Part shown: piece after piece, positions 28,789 through 39,616 of the stretch
Position numbering within the stretch: position 1 is the stretch's first letter
Layout of the letters: each line of letters starts with the position of its first letter
From: Rhynchopus euleeides
Taxonomy: Eukaryota > Euglenozoa > Diplonemea > Diplonemida > Diplonemidae
Direction of reading: 5' to 3'
Length of the DNA: 64,000 nucleotides
NCBI GenBank assembly: GCA_963210315.1
Contig: OY723239.1
Span: 963,501 to 1,027,500 of the forward strand
Made by a program: the position numbers and the translations under genes
The notes under the pieces: model-generated
Database searches by the model: none
Seen by the model: only the letters and a program-made list of their open reading frames with translations
What the model was told of the DNA's origin: nothing

Positions 28789-29141
28789 GCACATAACACA
28801 CCTGTGTGGTACGGGAAATGCTACGAGGAACGCGATGGACTCGGGACTGCTGCTGGCCTCTCTTGCTATGGTTTACTTATGTTTCGTGCTCCACCTGCTC
28901 CACCTCATTCTGCACTTCAGATGATCCACTTCACGTGGGTTACGGGGTTTGGGACAACGATGATATGTTGTGTCCGACGACAAGGTAAGGTAAGCTCATC
29001 GAGGTACACCAAACCGGAGTTGTCAAATCAAAAAAAAAATATGGGGGGGGGGGTTTCAAAGTGCAAGAGGTGGAGCCCGTTCAACAGGTGGAAGCGTCCA
29101 ATGCAACACTCACAGCATAGAGGCCAAGTGTTTCTCGTAGT
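28789..29141 (+). repeat. SINE-like repeat, copy 2 (complete, with target duplication)
   Basis: 353 bp, starting GCACATAACACACC and ending GTTTCTCGTAGT, flanked on both sides by ATTTT (28784-28788 and 29142-29146). It has an internal A-run after GTCAAATC and a 58-bp 3' module beginning TGGAAGCGTCCAATGCAACA. A separate copy of that 3' module lies directly upstream (28732-28783), so this copy inserted next to an older one. Confidence 0.8.
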
Positions 29142-29146
29142 ATTTT

Positions 29147-30470
29147 CGAGGAGAGGTCAATTGAACGTTTTTGGACATCTGAGGCCACTGCGACCATTCC
29201 CAGGCCTCGGAAATGAGATTTTTGGCCCTCAAATGGGGTACCGGTCCCCACGAAATTCCGAAAAATCATGAAAATCGAAAGGTCCCCCCTACTGCCCAAC
29301 CCACGCACCAAATTCTGCCCAAAAATCGTCAAAAATGGACATGTCATACGCAGCAAGGGGGCAAACCACTCCCCAATGCTCAATGATTCCACGGCAAGCC
29401 AGATTTTCTGATCAATTGGTTTGTTTGAGCATGTTCCTGGCCCTTGTTTGGAAAGTAGATGACCCCTGGCTGGAGAGGACGGTTGTGCTCGACCGGACGG
29501 AGAGAGAACCTTCTCCATAACCACCTCCACTCCACAATGCCACAAGTGGCAGGAAGGCCGGGTGTTACAGGCCTCAACCAGGGTTCCAAGGCTCTCCACT
29601 TCCTGGCTGCGTCAGGGATCACCGGGTACAGCGAGCAGGATTCCCTGTCCTGACACCCCAGCATGTACCACCGGAAGAACCCGAAACAGCAGCCCCCCCC
29701 TCATGGGGGTTGCAAGAGGCACGGAAATCGTTCAAATCGGACCAAGTCCGAAAATTCGGCACTTTCTTGGGTACAAATTGCGGTCCGAAATTTTCCGATT
29801 TTTTGAAAAAAGGCTAATTCTGTAAGGGGGACCTTTTCGAATTTTTTTTCGGGCACTTTTTCCACAAGGAAATGTCCGCCCTGTCCGCTACTGTCCGCTA
29901 CTGTCCACTACCGATTTCAAGGATCCTCCTAAGTATACTTCAACAAGGTACTCCTGCGAATCCGACTGCGAAAACAGTTACTCACGCAATGCAGAAGTCC
30001 ACCGTGTACGAATTGCGAGGCCCTGCCCTCCCGCACTCACTAGCTCGCCCTGACCGTGGAGAGGCCGCCCTGCCACCCCCGAGTGACCCCACACCCCCCC
30101 CCCCACCAGGGGTAGTCATAAGCCGGGGCCCGGGCCCCGGACATTTTCTCGGATTTTTTTAAAGGGAGATTTTTGCTGAAAAACTCTTTTGGCTGATTTG
30201 ACATTCACCTAGCTATTTACCTCCGGGGCCGGAAAAAAATCTCAGACCCCACGAGCTCCGTGCGATCAAATGCGACCATTTTTCGGGGAATTGGTGGAGC
30301 TGGGTCCATCGCACCGCCGGTCCGGGTTCTGGGGTGCCTTGGTAGGTGGGTTTCCCTCAGGAATACCGCCTATTGGGAGCCGTCAATAAGGGGTGTAAAC
30401 TGGCGCCCCATGACCAAAATGACCCCACCACGATCCGCACAGATTCCAAACGTTCAAAAGAACGGGTTTT
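29147..30470. other. No recognisable gene
   Basis: Contains a fragment (about 29815-29855, GGGGGACCTTTTCGAATTTT) also present near 36180, and a fragment of the fold-back repeat at about 30395-30460. Confidence 0.5.
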
Positions 30471-30597
30471 TTGTGTCAAACGCACCGTGCTCACGGAAGG
30501 CGTTCAGAACTAAAAAGGTTGCAGTGGGAGCAATGTTTTGTTCACCTACACTCCACGCCCCAACGTGCAGGTGACCAGAAGGTTGCACAAACAAAAA

Positions 30598-30909
30598 ATG
30601 GCCGGTTGCAACACCGACAATGTGGTTTGGGACGACATCCCTCTGCAGCTTTACCCTACAGGGAAGGAACCGCACGAGCCAGTTGCCGCGTGCTGTTTCC
30701 CGGAGTGCCCTGTGACACATAAGACAGCAGGGTGCACTGCCTGCGCACGCTGCGGTGGGCAATGCAAGACCGCATGCGCGGTGTACGCCGCATGCGGAGA
30801 GCAACTGGATCGCTGGACTCAGTTCACGGGTGCGAAATCCCGCTTCATCTGCCCCCCGTGTTGTGTGGCCGTGGCCAAATGCTTGTTGATCTGGACAAAC
30901 AAAATATAA
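30598..30909 (+). CDS. Small zinc-finger protein, second member
   Basis: 103 residues from ATG 30598 (leader CACAAACAAAAAATG). It has VVWDDIPLQL, then CCFPEC...H...C-x2-C-x2-C...C...C, then FICPPCCVAVAK, matching the spacing of the gene at 12303-12569 and of the DIRS-A gag N-terminus. The last nine or so residues (CLLIWTNKI) are encoded by the start of the segmental duplication at 30881, so the natural C-terminus may be lost. About 80 bp of the leader (CAATG.TTTGTT.CACCT...CAGGT.ACCAGAAGGTT) are repeated at 18166-18250 and 30957-31041. Function unknown. Confidence 0.5.
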   Translation: MAGCNTDNVVWDDIPLQLYPTGKEPHEPVAACCFPECPVTHKTAGCTACARCGGQCKTACAVYAACGEQLDRWTQFTGAKSRFICPPCCVAVAKCLLIWTNKI

Positions 30910-31967
30910 AAGAACGAAAAAGGAAATGTTTTGTTGACCGCTTCCACCAAGGTTGCAGAGGGGAGCAATGTCTTGTTTCACCTCCACTCCAGGATCCCGC
31001 CCCCTTGTGCAGGTAACCAGAAGGTTTCCCAAACAAAAAGATAAGGCTGTTGGCTGTTGTGTGTGTGTGCCAAATCCGGTCTGATGAAGTGGTGTGAGTG
31101 GGGCCGCACGATCCAGCTAAAGGCACAGAAAGTTTCCTCAATTGGCTACGCCGAACTGACAAAAGAAATCTGGCAACGCTGACCTTCAACCCCCTTTTTT
31201 TTGCCGCAGGCCCATTTGCCTGCGCGCGTCCTGTCCGACTGCCACTGTGGCCACTGCTTGGCGGTTGCGGGAGTTCAACCAGGAACAGCCCACCCTTTCT
31301 GTGGCCACCCCACAACTGCTTCGCGGCCGCTGTCATCTCGCTGACGCGATAGCACCGGCGGCTCGCGAAGCGAAGAGGGGCTGACAGGGGTTGAATAGTA
31401 TACAGCACCTTGTTGTGATGAAGCAGATCGTGCGGTGGAGTGAGGACAGAAGTGGGTAGGTGCTGTCCAATACATTTACACTACAGGGAGGAGGGAGGAC
31501 TACCCCCGGGAGACAACGAGTGGGGGGCCACCTTCCCCCTCTTACCGACTGACAACCTGGTGTCTCGTCGCGAAGACCGTTGTTTTCTTTTTGAGGGGTT
31601 CCACGGAGGCATGCAGGCCGGAAAAAAGGTTGGAAAACGCAATTTCCGGCGAGCGTCTCTTGGGCAAACTTTTTTTAAACAGTATGGGGGTCTTCGCTAG
31701 CCGGTGCAAAAAAGTGCAGGCTGGTGCAGGGCAAAATGGGCCGAAAATGGGCCAAATCGGAGGCAAAAAAAAGGGCGGGGAGTTGGGTGGCCCCTAGCTG
31801 GGAGCACGCATTTGGACCCAAAAAATAATGTCGAGCGGTCCCCAGGCGTGTATCTATTTCACGGAATGAAAATAGGAATTTGGGGGGAAAATATTTTTTT
31901 GCACTATTTTTTTTGCACTTTTTTCCTTTGGATTTTATTGTGACCCTACTTGGTATTGGCAGAAAAT
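30881..31967 (+). repeat. Segmental duplication, copy 2
   Basis: Near-identical to 18090-19179. It is interrupted at its 3' end by a SINE-like insertion (31968-32242), after which the parental sequence resumes (TTTTATGTTCCCGGTCTTGG at 32247). Confidence 0.9.
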
Positions 31968-32242
31968 ACTACGAGAAACACTTGGCCTCTATGCTGTGAG
32001 TGTTGCATTGGACGCTTCCACCTGTACCTCGATGAGCTTACCTTACCTTGTCGTCGGACACAACATATCATCGTTGTCCCAAACCCCGTAACCCACGTGA
32101 AGTGGATCATCTGAAGTGCAGAATGAGGTGGAGCAGGTGGAGCACGAAACATAAGTAAACCATAGCAAGAGAGGCCAGCAGCAGTCCCGAGTCCATCGCG
32201 TTCCTCGTAGCATTTCCCGTACCACACAGGTGTGTTATGTGC
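31968..32242 (-). repeat. SINE-like repeat, copy 3 (inverted insertion with AAAAT duplication)
   Basis: 275 bp, flanked by AAAAT at 31963-31967 and 32243-32247. Comparison with 19170-19200 gives the uninterrupted site. It lacks the A-run region of copy 2, so two subfamilies exist. Confidence 0.85.
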
Positions 32243-32699
32243 AAAATTTTTATGTTCCCGGTCTTGGAGGTGCTCAAACATTCAAAAGAACACATTTTCC
32301 GTGGCCAAAAAACTTTTTGCACCCGGAGGTGGGGATGGGGGTGGTGGTCACTACTTTTTTGCACCATTTTGCTTTGGGTTTTATTGTGACCCTACTTGGC
32401 ATTGGCAGAATTCCATACATGGAGTACGGCCTGACTCAGGCGTGGAGGGCCTGACTTCCCCTTGAGTTTCCCCTGACTTTAAAAGTCAGGCCAATTTTCA
32501 GAAATTTCGCCTGAGTCAGGGGAAAGTCAGGGGAAACTCAGGGGAAAATCCAGGGATTTTTTGCGGTGGATTCACGACTCACTGACGGCAATTCTTCATG
32601 GATTCACCCCCACACGAAGGCAAGTGCTGATGCATCGAGAGAAAAAGAACCTATGAGGAGTGTCTTGCCCCGACCCATGTGCCCACCTGTGCCTCGGTG

Positions 32700-34097
32700 A
32701 TGGAGCTGGACGGTCTGCTGCGGAAGGACCCGGAGCAGCTGCGCGAGTGAAATCCCATAAGCGTATGGTACAACTTTCATTTGCCCATATGTGTATGGTT
32801 ACCGACACCATACGTATATGGGCAAAAAAGTTTTTTGTAACCATACGTAGTAACGTAATGCCATTTTTGGTTGGAAAACTGGATTTTTCAGCCAGGTCCA
32901 GTCCCTACTCACCTGGACCCCACTTTCACCCCAATTGGAAATCTCCTGACTGGCACCTGGACCCCACTTCCACACAAACCCACTGACTCCACTGATCTTG
33001 CACAGGCCAGAGAACCAAATTCCAAGTCCAGGGAAACTTCTCCTGAATTGTCAACCAAGCCAGTTTTCCAAGTTCTGTGACACCTTTCGGTCTCAGCTGG
33101 AGGTTCCAAGTTCTGGTGGATTTCAACCAAGTGTTGGCCAGTCCACCAAAACTCTGGAACTTTTCAGAACTTTTTCATTGACTGAAAGTCCACCAGAACT
33201 TGAGAAATCTCAGTTTGATTGAAAATCCATCAGAACACTGCCTGAGGCCAGAATTTTGGTACTGACTGAAAAGTCCAGGATTGAGTGAAGATCCAGCAGA
33301 AATTTGGAATTTTTGGCTTTGGGCTGAAAAGTCCTGTGAAGCCTGAAATTCTGAGTTTTGGCTGGAAATCCACTGAAAATCTGGAAATTTTGGCTTCTGG
33401 GTGGAAATCCAGTGGAAGTCAGAAAATTCCTGAAAAAATGGCCAAACTCTTGTCGGGAAACATTTTTGCCCATATACGTATGGTGTTGGTAACCATACAC
33501 ATATGGGAAAGTAAAGTTTTTTGTAACCATACGTAATCCTGTAACCATACGTATATGGGCATAAAAACTTTGTACCCATACGTATATGGGCATTGCCTCC
33601 AGCTGCGCACTGCCCTGGACACGGCGTTGACAACCTGGAAGGCTGCGTTTGACTTGCTCCATGCTTGTTCAGACCACACCCGCAACCTCTCCTGCCAACT
33701 CGCCAAGATGGTCCGGGAGTGCACGAAGGCCAGCACGGTGGTGCCAGCTGCGGTTCTTCGGGAGGCGTGGGAGACGTACGCCTGCCGCCAGGTGTTCGAG
33801 TCCGTGTGGGTGACGTCCCCGAATGTCCTGGCGGCCAGGAAATCGGCCAAGCTCCCCATCCCCAGTGTTGCCTCGTTGAGTGAGCTGTGGAAGAAGGGGC
33901 TCTGCAACGCGACTGTGGCGAAGGAGCTGGAGGAGTACCTGAACACCTCACCGGATGATCTTAACAAGTGGTCACCGGTGGAGAATTGGACATGGAGATT
34001 ATCCAAACAGCAACAGCAAACAAAGAAAAAGGCAATCGAGAAGAAGCCGTACACCCCTCTTGCGTGCGAAAAATATGCCGCAGCGCCGGGTTTGTGA
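32700..34097 (+). pseudogene. Hypothetical gene interrupted by a Mutator-like insertion
   Basis: The coding sequence left of the insertion (from ATG 32700 or an upstream exon) ends at codons for ...KDPEQLR (32744). The same nine bases recur at 33600-33608 and the frame then continues TALDTALTTWKAAF through to TGA 34097. Leaving out 855 bp and one 9-bp copy gives a continuous frame of about 177 codons. The C-terminal part has a helical stretch, a motif ELEEYLNTSPDDLNKW and a Gln/Lys-rich tail. Family not recognised. The start is uncertain; an in-frame stop lies at 32628. Confidence 0.5.
32745..33599. mobile_element. Mutator-like non-autonomous element, 9-bp target duplication
   Basis: 855 bp flanked by CAGCTGCGC (32736-32744 and 33600-33608). 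Ends: GAGTGAAATCCCATAAGCG and, inverted, GAGGCAATGCCCATATACG. Subterminal repeats of CCATACGTATATGGGC occur in both orientations. No coding capacity. A 9-bp duplication is characteristic of Mutator-like elements. Confidence 0.8.
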
Positions 34098-34593
34098 AGC
34101 TTCTGGTTGCACGTTTACTCCGACGGTCAATACATTCGACGCATCGAAGCCGTGCAAAGCAGGCATCCCTGCTGCTGAACTCATCGAGTGCCTCGATCAT
34201 CACAACAGCCCAGCAGACTTGACCAAATGGGATGTTTTGGGAATAGCGACCTCCAGCTTGGTGTACAGGACGACCAGGCCGTGGCGTGCACACTTTTTGA
34301 AAGGAGTGGGAAGGGTGGTGGGTGTGGGGGTGGATTCTTTTGAAAAAAAAACCCCATTGAAAATTCCTGCTGCCTCACCCCCTGAACCCCAAGCACCTCA
34401 TTTCTGCAAGTACTTGCTTCGCCAGCCGCAACTCACACCACACAGCACTCACCATGCCACCACCCCGTCAGGTTCTCACATCACAGGGTTGGGAACACTC
34501 CAAGGAATATCAGGGGAAAGTCAAGAAAGAGTCAGGCCAAAATTTTTGCCTGACTGGCCTGAGTTTCCCCTGACTACATTTTTTTTCGCCTGA
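34075..34593 (+). CDS. Hypothetical ORF inside the TIR element
   Basis: From ATG 34075: a Cys-containing start (MPQRRVCEASGCTF), then AAELIECLDHHNSPADLTKW, which resembles ELEEYLNTSPDDLNKW just upstream, suggesting a duplicated domain. The 3' third runs into the terminal subrepeats and is probably not genuine. Unknown function. Confidence 0.3.
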   Translation: MPQRRVCEASGCTFTPTVNTFDASKPCKAGIPAAELIECLDHHNSPADLTKWDVLGIATSSLVYRTTRPWRAHFLKGVGRVVGVGVDSFEKKTPLKIPAASPPEPQAPHFCKYLLRQPQLTPHSTHHATTPSGSHITGLGTLQGISGESQERVRPKFLPDWPEFPLTTFFFA

Positions 34594-34898
34594 GTTTCCC
34601 CTGACTTTTGCGTTTGCTTGACTCAGCCTGAGTTTCCCCTGACTTCGCCTGACTAGGTCAAAAGTCAGGGGAAACTCGGGGGAAACTCAGGGGAAACTCA
34701 GGCGGCCAGCGGGGCCCCGAAATCTTGCCTGACTCAGGCCGTACGGGATGTATGGAATTCTTTTATGTTCCCGGTCTTGGATGTGCTCAAACAGTCAAAA
34801 GAACACATTTTCCGGGTGCAAAAAAATGTTGCACCTGGGGGGTGGAGAGGGGGGTCGGAGGGCGGTGGTGTGAGAGGCTTGCTCTCGAGCTCAAACCA

Positions 34899-34966
34899 AC
34901 AGATGTTCACTACCGTGGCCTCCGGCGGCTGGGGGGCTCCGCCCCCCAGACCCCCCTGTGGCGTGT
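34899..34966 (+). repeat. GC-rich hairpin repeat, copy 2
   Basis: Same 65-bp unit as at 15053, preceded by AACAGATGT. Confidence 0.8.
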
Positions 34967-35057
34967 CTTTGCGCGACAATTTATCGTCCCCCCATGCGAC
35001 ATGTGCTATCTGTCAGTTGTGTTGTACTTGAGCGTATGCGACTATGGAGCCAGGCCA

Positions 35058-35125
35058 ACAGACGTTCGCTACCGTGGCCTCCGGCGGCTGGGGGGCTCCG
35101 CCCCCCACACCCCCCTGTGGCATGT
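35058..35125 (+). repeat. GC-rich hairpin repeat, copy 3
   Basis: Same unit, 159 bp from copy 2 and in the same orientation, with ACACCCCCC in place of AGACCCCCC. Confidence 0.8.
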
Positions 35126-35842
35126 GCCTGGTCTTGGAGCCAAGCCCTTGCGCGTACGGGGCTGCGGCATGTCGGTTCCAGCACCCTCGCGGGAGGCTGG
35201 GCCCGAGCACTGATCTCTAAGAGACGAACCACCTTGCGAATGCGATCGGGTTTGCGGGCTTGCGGCCATGACATCTCGAAAGGGTCGTCGTGGGCCCGTG
35301 ATCATGTTTCGGGTTCGACTTGGTGGGCATCCGTGGCGATTCGCGGAACCACGTGTATGTGTGCGAGGAAGCAAAGAGATAACACACCAGGAGCCACGCA
35401 GCACCAGGTCGACCTGGATCTGATCGAGCTCAGGGGGAAGGAAGCACAGTCACCAAAGTGATATCACCGCCGGCCTCAACCACCAAACTGCAACCGCAGA
35501 AGTTCCGCTATTCTCACAAGGGAAGGCGCCCTGGGATGTAGCAGTGATTTGTGTGCAGCGCCATCAAGTGACACTGACCGCCTTGAACAGAGAGGTAGTG
35601 TACAGATGGCGAGCAGTGGGAGGGCGTGCTGTGTCCTTCCACTTCCCCATCTACCTCCATTCGTTCACCGTTGTTGATAGCGATTTTTTCGCCATTTTTT
35701 CGAATCGTATGCATCGGTCAGGCCGAGTGAATCAAAATAGCGCAAAAATCACACCAAAATCTGTGTCTGAGGCACAGAAATCGTGCAAAAAAGCACCCAA
35801 AAAAAGTGCAAAAAAACCAAAATAGGATTTCGAAAATTGGCC
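35126..35842. other. No recognisable gene
   Basis: Short open frames only; becomes A-rich after 35740. Confidence 0.4.
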
Positions 35843-35848
35843 AAAATA

Positions 35849-37876
35849 CATACATCGGGCGTTATTGCGTTACCAGTAACGGTAATACCGTTATTTTTTC
35901 GGTAAAATAACTTACCGTTAATAACGTTCCAGAACGGCCGAATAACGTTATCCGAAAATCGGTAACGTTATTTTTCCGCGTTATACCGTTATCGATAACG
36001 GTAATACCGTTATTACCGTTATCAGGAACGGTAATAACGTTATCGGTAACGTTATTACCGTTATTACCGTTATCGGTAACGGTAATACCGTTATCAGTAA
36101 CGGTAATAACGTTATCGGTAACGTTATTACCGTTATTACCGGTAATACCGCGTTATTTTCGGTATTTTTGGGCAACTTCTATAGGGGGACCCTTTTCGAA
36201 TTTTTTTTTCGGGGTGGCCAGAATGGGCTGTTTTAGGCTATTTGAGGCCATTTTCGAGCAAATTTTTGGGTTTAGAGCCACGCAAAGGGTCTAAAATGGG
36301 CATGCCAATCTCAAAAAATGCTCAAAATTCCGAGAGATTTCAGATTTTTCGAATTTTTTGACCGAGAAAATTCTGACCCCAAAATGTGGTCCTTGTGGTC
36401 TGGAACTGTCCGTTGTCGAAGGAATTGGTGAAAAAATCGTGATTTTTGGCCTCTGGATCACCCATGCCGTCCCAAAAATCAAGCAAAAGAGGTTTGGTAG
36501 GTGCATTTTTGGGTGAACATGAGCCATTGTGCCAACCTGCTTGATTTCACCCGAAAATTGGAATCCGTTGAATATGGTTTCTGATGAAAATGTGAAAATT
36601 TTCGACCTTCTTCGCAGTTTTTGCCACTTCCTTGCCCCATCTTTCCCACCCAAAATCGAAGTACCGTGAATGGTGTTGTTGAAAGGTCCAAATTGCGTTG
36701 GTTGTGCGTAGTTCTGCCGAAATCGTGCACACGTTGTGCATAGTGCATGTGTAACGCCATTTGCGACCAAAATGTAAATTTCCTGCACCCGAGCGTTGAC
36801 GCTTCCACACACCCTTACAAACCCACTTGCCTGATGAAGGGGGTGGTGTGTAGAGCACGTTTGGCAGGGCTGAATGACACTTTCCGCGCGAAGGTCGTGT
36901 GCGTAATTAAAAAACGGTCCGAGGGCCGGAGGCCCGAGGCCTTTTTTTACCTGCACGAGGGTGCAATTGAGGCCGATACGGGGTGCAGATGATGGTTTCT
37001 TGCACAACCCAGTCATGTTTTGCACATCACGACGAACTCGGAAATTCCTCATATTTGCACTCCAGGTCTCATATTTGCACTGGTGCAAATATGGGACCTG
37101 GTGTGCGTGCAAATAATGACTGGGGGGTGCAAGAAAGTTCAAATTGTGTAGTTCCTGCGTACTTCGTGCGTAGCCCGAGCGTACTTTGGGTAGTTCGTGC
37201 GTATATTGTGCGAAGCGTCTTTGACAGCACCAGTAACGGACTTTTGGAACGTAACTATTTTAGAACGGACCGGGAAAAAATGGGCACGTCGCTACTTCGC
37301 GCTACTTCGTCGCTCGTAACGAGTAAAAATATCAGGTGGTTTATACACCGCCAATGTGAGGTGTGCGGGTGTATTCCTGAAGGATTCACTTCTGCGTCCA
37401 CACTGAGTGATTTTGGAGTGATTTTCACTCCAAATTTCACTCCAGGAACATTGGATGCTGCAAGGTTGCAGGGGTTTCTGCAGTATTTGCCTTGAAAAAG
37501 CCAAAAAACATGATTTTTTCACGAAACTCGACATGTCCGTGCGTTATTATCCAAAAAATGGTCCCAGGGGGGTATTCTGGAGCCATCTCCACCAAAAACT
37601 ACACCATCCGCCCGCAAAATTGTCCGAATAACGCAAGTTTTCATGAAAATAACGGAAAAATAACGCGTTATTTTAGGAGAAAACGTTTTCCAATTTTTTG
37701 ACATCACGGAGTGGCCCCCTGGAGTGATATTTTACCCAAGAAAATTCTTTTAGGGGGGGTAGGGACCCGAGTTTCGGGTCAGATTCACCGGGAAATGCTG
37801 CCTTTTTTGGGGTCAAAAAATAACGCAAAAATAACGTTATTACCGTTACTGGTAACGGAATAACGCCCAATGTATG
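35849..37876. mobile_element. TIR element with GGTAATAACG subrepeats, 6-bp target duplication
   Basis: 2028 bp. Left end CATACATCGGGCGTTATT, right end its imperfect inverse (AATAACGCCCAATGTATG). TIR similarity continues through GTTACCAGTAACGGTAATA. Flanked by AAAATA on both sides (35843-35848, 37877-37882). The left 330 bp are a dense, irregular GGTAATAACGTTA repeat. No transposase was recognised; the longest internal open frame (minus, 36291-37142) lacks protein character. Confidence 0.75.
36793..36920 (+). repeat. Fragment similar to the DIRS-A 5' end
   Basis: GCGTTGACGCTTCCACACAC, then CCTGATGAAGGG and GTGTAGAGCACGTTTGG, then ACTTTCCGCG...GTCGTGTGCGTAATTAA. The same blocks occur in the same order at 24453-24584. 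Probably a terminal remnant or a non-autonomous relative nested in the 35849 element. Confidence 0.6.
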
Positions 37877-38060
37877 AAAATACCCCCAAAATAGAGCCAC
37901 ACCTGGCGGTCCCTGTGCATTGTTCAGCCCTCACAGGACGAGAAGGCACGGCGGGGCCCGTGTCACGGGTAAACATTGAGATCAACCTGTCATCCTGGGC
38001 CAAGCCAAGATGGGAGCTGGCCGCCTGGGGCAATGCAGGAGCAACGGCTAGTGCTCGTGC

Positions 38061-38885
38061 TGGCACGAAGCGGAGCCAGGCAGTGCTGTCCCGAGAACGG
38101 GCCGAGCCAGACAGTGCTGTCCCAAGGGTGGGCCGAGCCAGACAGTGATGTCCCGAGAATGGGCCGAGCCAGGCAGTGCTGTCCCAAGGGTGGGCCGAGC
38201 CAGACAGTGCTGTCCCGAGAATGGGCCGAGCCAGGCAGTGCTGTCCCAAGGGTGGGCCGAGCCAGACAGTGCTGTCCCGAGAATGGGCCGAGCCAGACAG
38301 TGCTGTCCCGAGAATGGGCCGAGCCAGACAGTGCTGTCCCGAGAACGGGCCGAGCCAGACAGTGCTGTCCCGAGGGTGGGCCGAGCTAGGCAGTGCTGTC
38401 CCGAGAATGGGCCGAGCCAGGCAGTGCTGTCCCAAGGGTGGGCCGAGCCAGACAGTGCTGTCCCGAGAATGGGCCGAGCCAGACAGTGCTGTCCCGAGAA
38501 CGGGCCGAGCCAGACAGTGCTGTCCCGAGAACGGGCCGAGCCAGACAGTGCTGTCCCGAGGGTGGGCCGAGCTAGGCAGTGCTGTCCCGAGAATGGGCCG
38601 AGCCACGCAGTGCTGTCCCAAGGGTGGGCCGAGCCAGACAGTGCTGTCCCGAGAATGGGCCGAGCCAGACAGTGCTGTCCCGAGAATGGGCCGAGCCAGA
38701 CAGTGCTGTCCCGAGAACGGGCCGAGCCAGACAGTGCTGTCCCGAGAACGGGCCGAGCCAGACAGTGCTGTCCCGAGGGTGGGCCGAGCTAGGCAGTGCT
38801 GTCCCGAGAATGGGCCGAGCCACGCAGTCCTGTCCAGAGGGTGGGCCGAGCCAGGCAGTGATGTCCCGAGGGTGGGCCGACATCA
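38061..38885. repeat. 31-bp minisatellite, array A
   Basis: About 26 units of 31 bp, consensus GGGCCGAGCCAGACAGTGCT then GTCCCGAGAAT. Because 31 is not a multiple of three and the unit lacks stops, open frames of up to 300 codons appear on both strands; none is a gene. Confidence 0.95.
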
Positions 38886-39616
38886 CATCCGGTCTCGGCC
38901 CGCTGTCTGGACCGCAGCAACAAGAAATCTGCGCTGCATGCACAGGAGCAGGGGGACTTGGCCCGTCCGCACTCCGACATTGCACCGCGCTGCCCCAGCG
39001 CTCCAGATCACAAGGCCCCCTGTGCCGCAGGAGGTGGAGACGTCGCACACCAGCAGGATGACGTCGCAGACCAGTTCACCACCCCCAACAGTAGGTCACA
39101 CTCCGCCTCGCCTGTAGGCCGTCTACTGTATGCAGGAGTCTGCGTGTGTTGATAAAGACACACACGCCCGGCACACCTGATTCTATGGGCAGCGCTCGTA
39201 ACTCTCTCGGCGCCAAGTCGAAGCTGAGCAAGATTTGGTTGGACGGTGCAAATATAGCTAGCCTTGCGGGCTCGCTAAGACACTCTCCGAGCTAGCTACA
39301 TGAACACAACATTGCACATCGCACGGTTTCGAAGGATGGGTACGCGATGCGGGTTTAGGTCTTGTGCTAATGTTACACACAGCAAGATCCCTGACGGAGG
39401 GGATCGATGGAGGCACTGAGGAGATCATGACTGGGAAGGGGTCCTGCATCGAACCCCCTCTGAGTGGAGCAAACACTCGGTACTCCGGGCGCCACGTTCT
39501 GCTCGGCTGGACATCACCCCGAGGTCGTGGCCACGGCCCCCGACCACTCACTGCGGGGAGCTTCCCGTCCAGACAGTGTCTGGACATCACTCCTGGGCTC
39601 GACCCACTGGGCCGAG
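38886..39616. other. No recognisable gene between arrays A and B
   Basis: Unique sequence with short open frames; no motif. Confidence 0.4.

Larger units (their letters stand above)
32409..34765. mobile_element. TIR element with GCCTGAGTTTCCCCTGAC subrepeats, carrying genes
   Basis: The ends are inverted copies: GAATTCCATACATGGAGTAC then GGCCTGACTCAGGC on the left, and ATGTATGGAATTC preceded by GCCTGACTCAGGCCGTACGG on the right. Inside each end are clusters of short repeats of CCTGAGTTTCCCCTGACTT in both orientations. The flanks (TTGGCATTGGCAG / TTTTATGTTCCCGG) are neighbours in the uninterrupted repeat near 19175. Target duplication AATT or AATTC. It contains the interrupted gene, the Mutator-like insertion and the ORF at 34075. 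Confidence 0.75.

Noticed and set aside
36291..37142. 283-codon minus-strand open frame inside the TIR element
   Set aside because: Runs through a nested repeat fragment (36793-36920) and lacks domain-like features.
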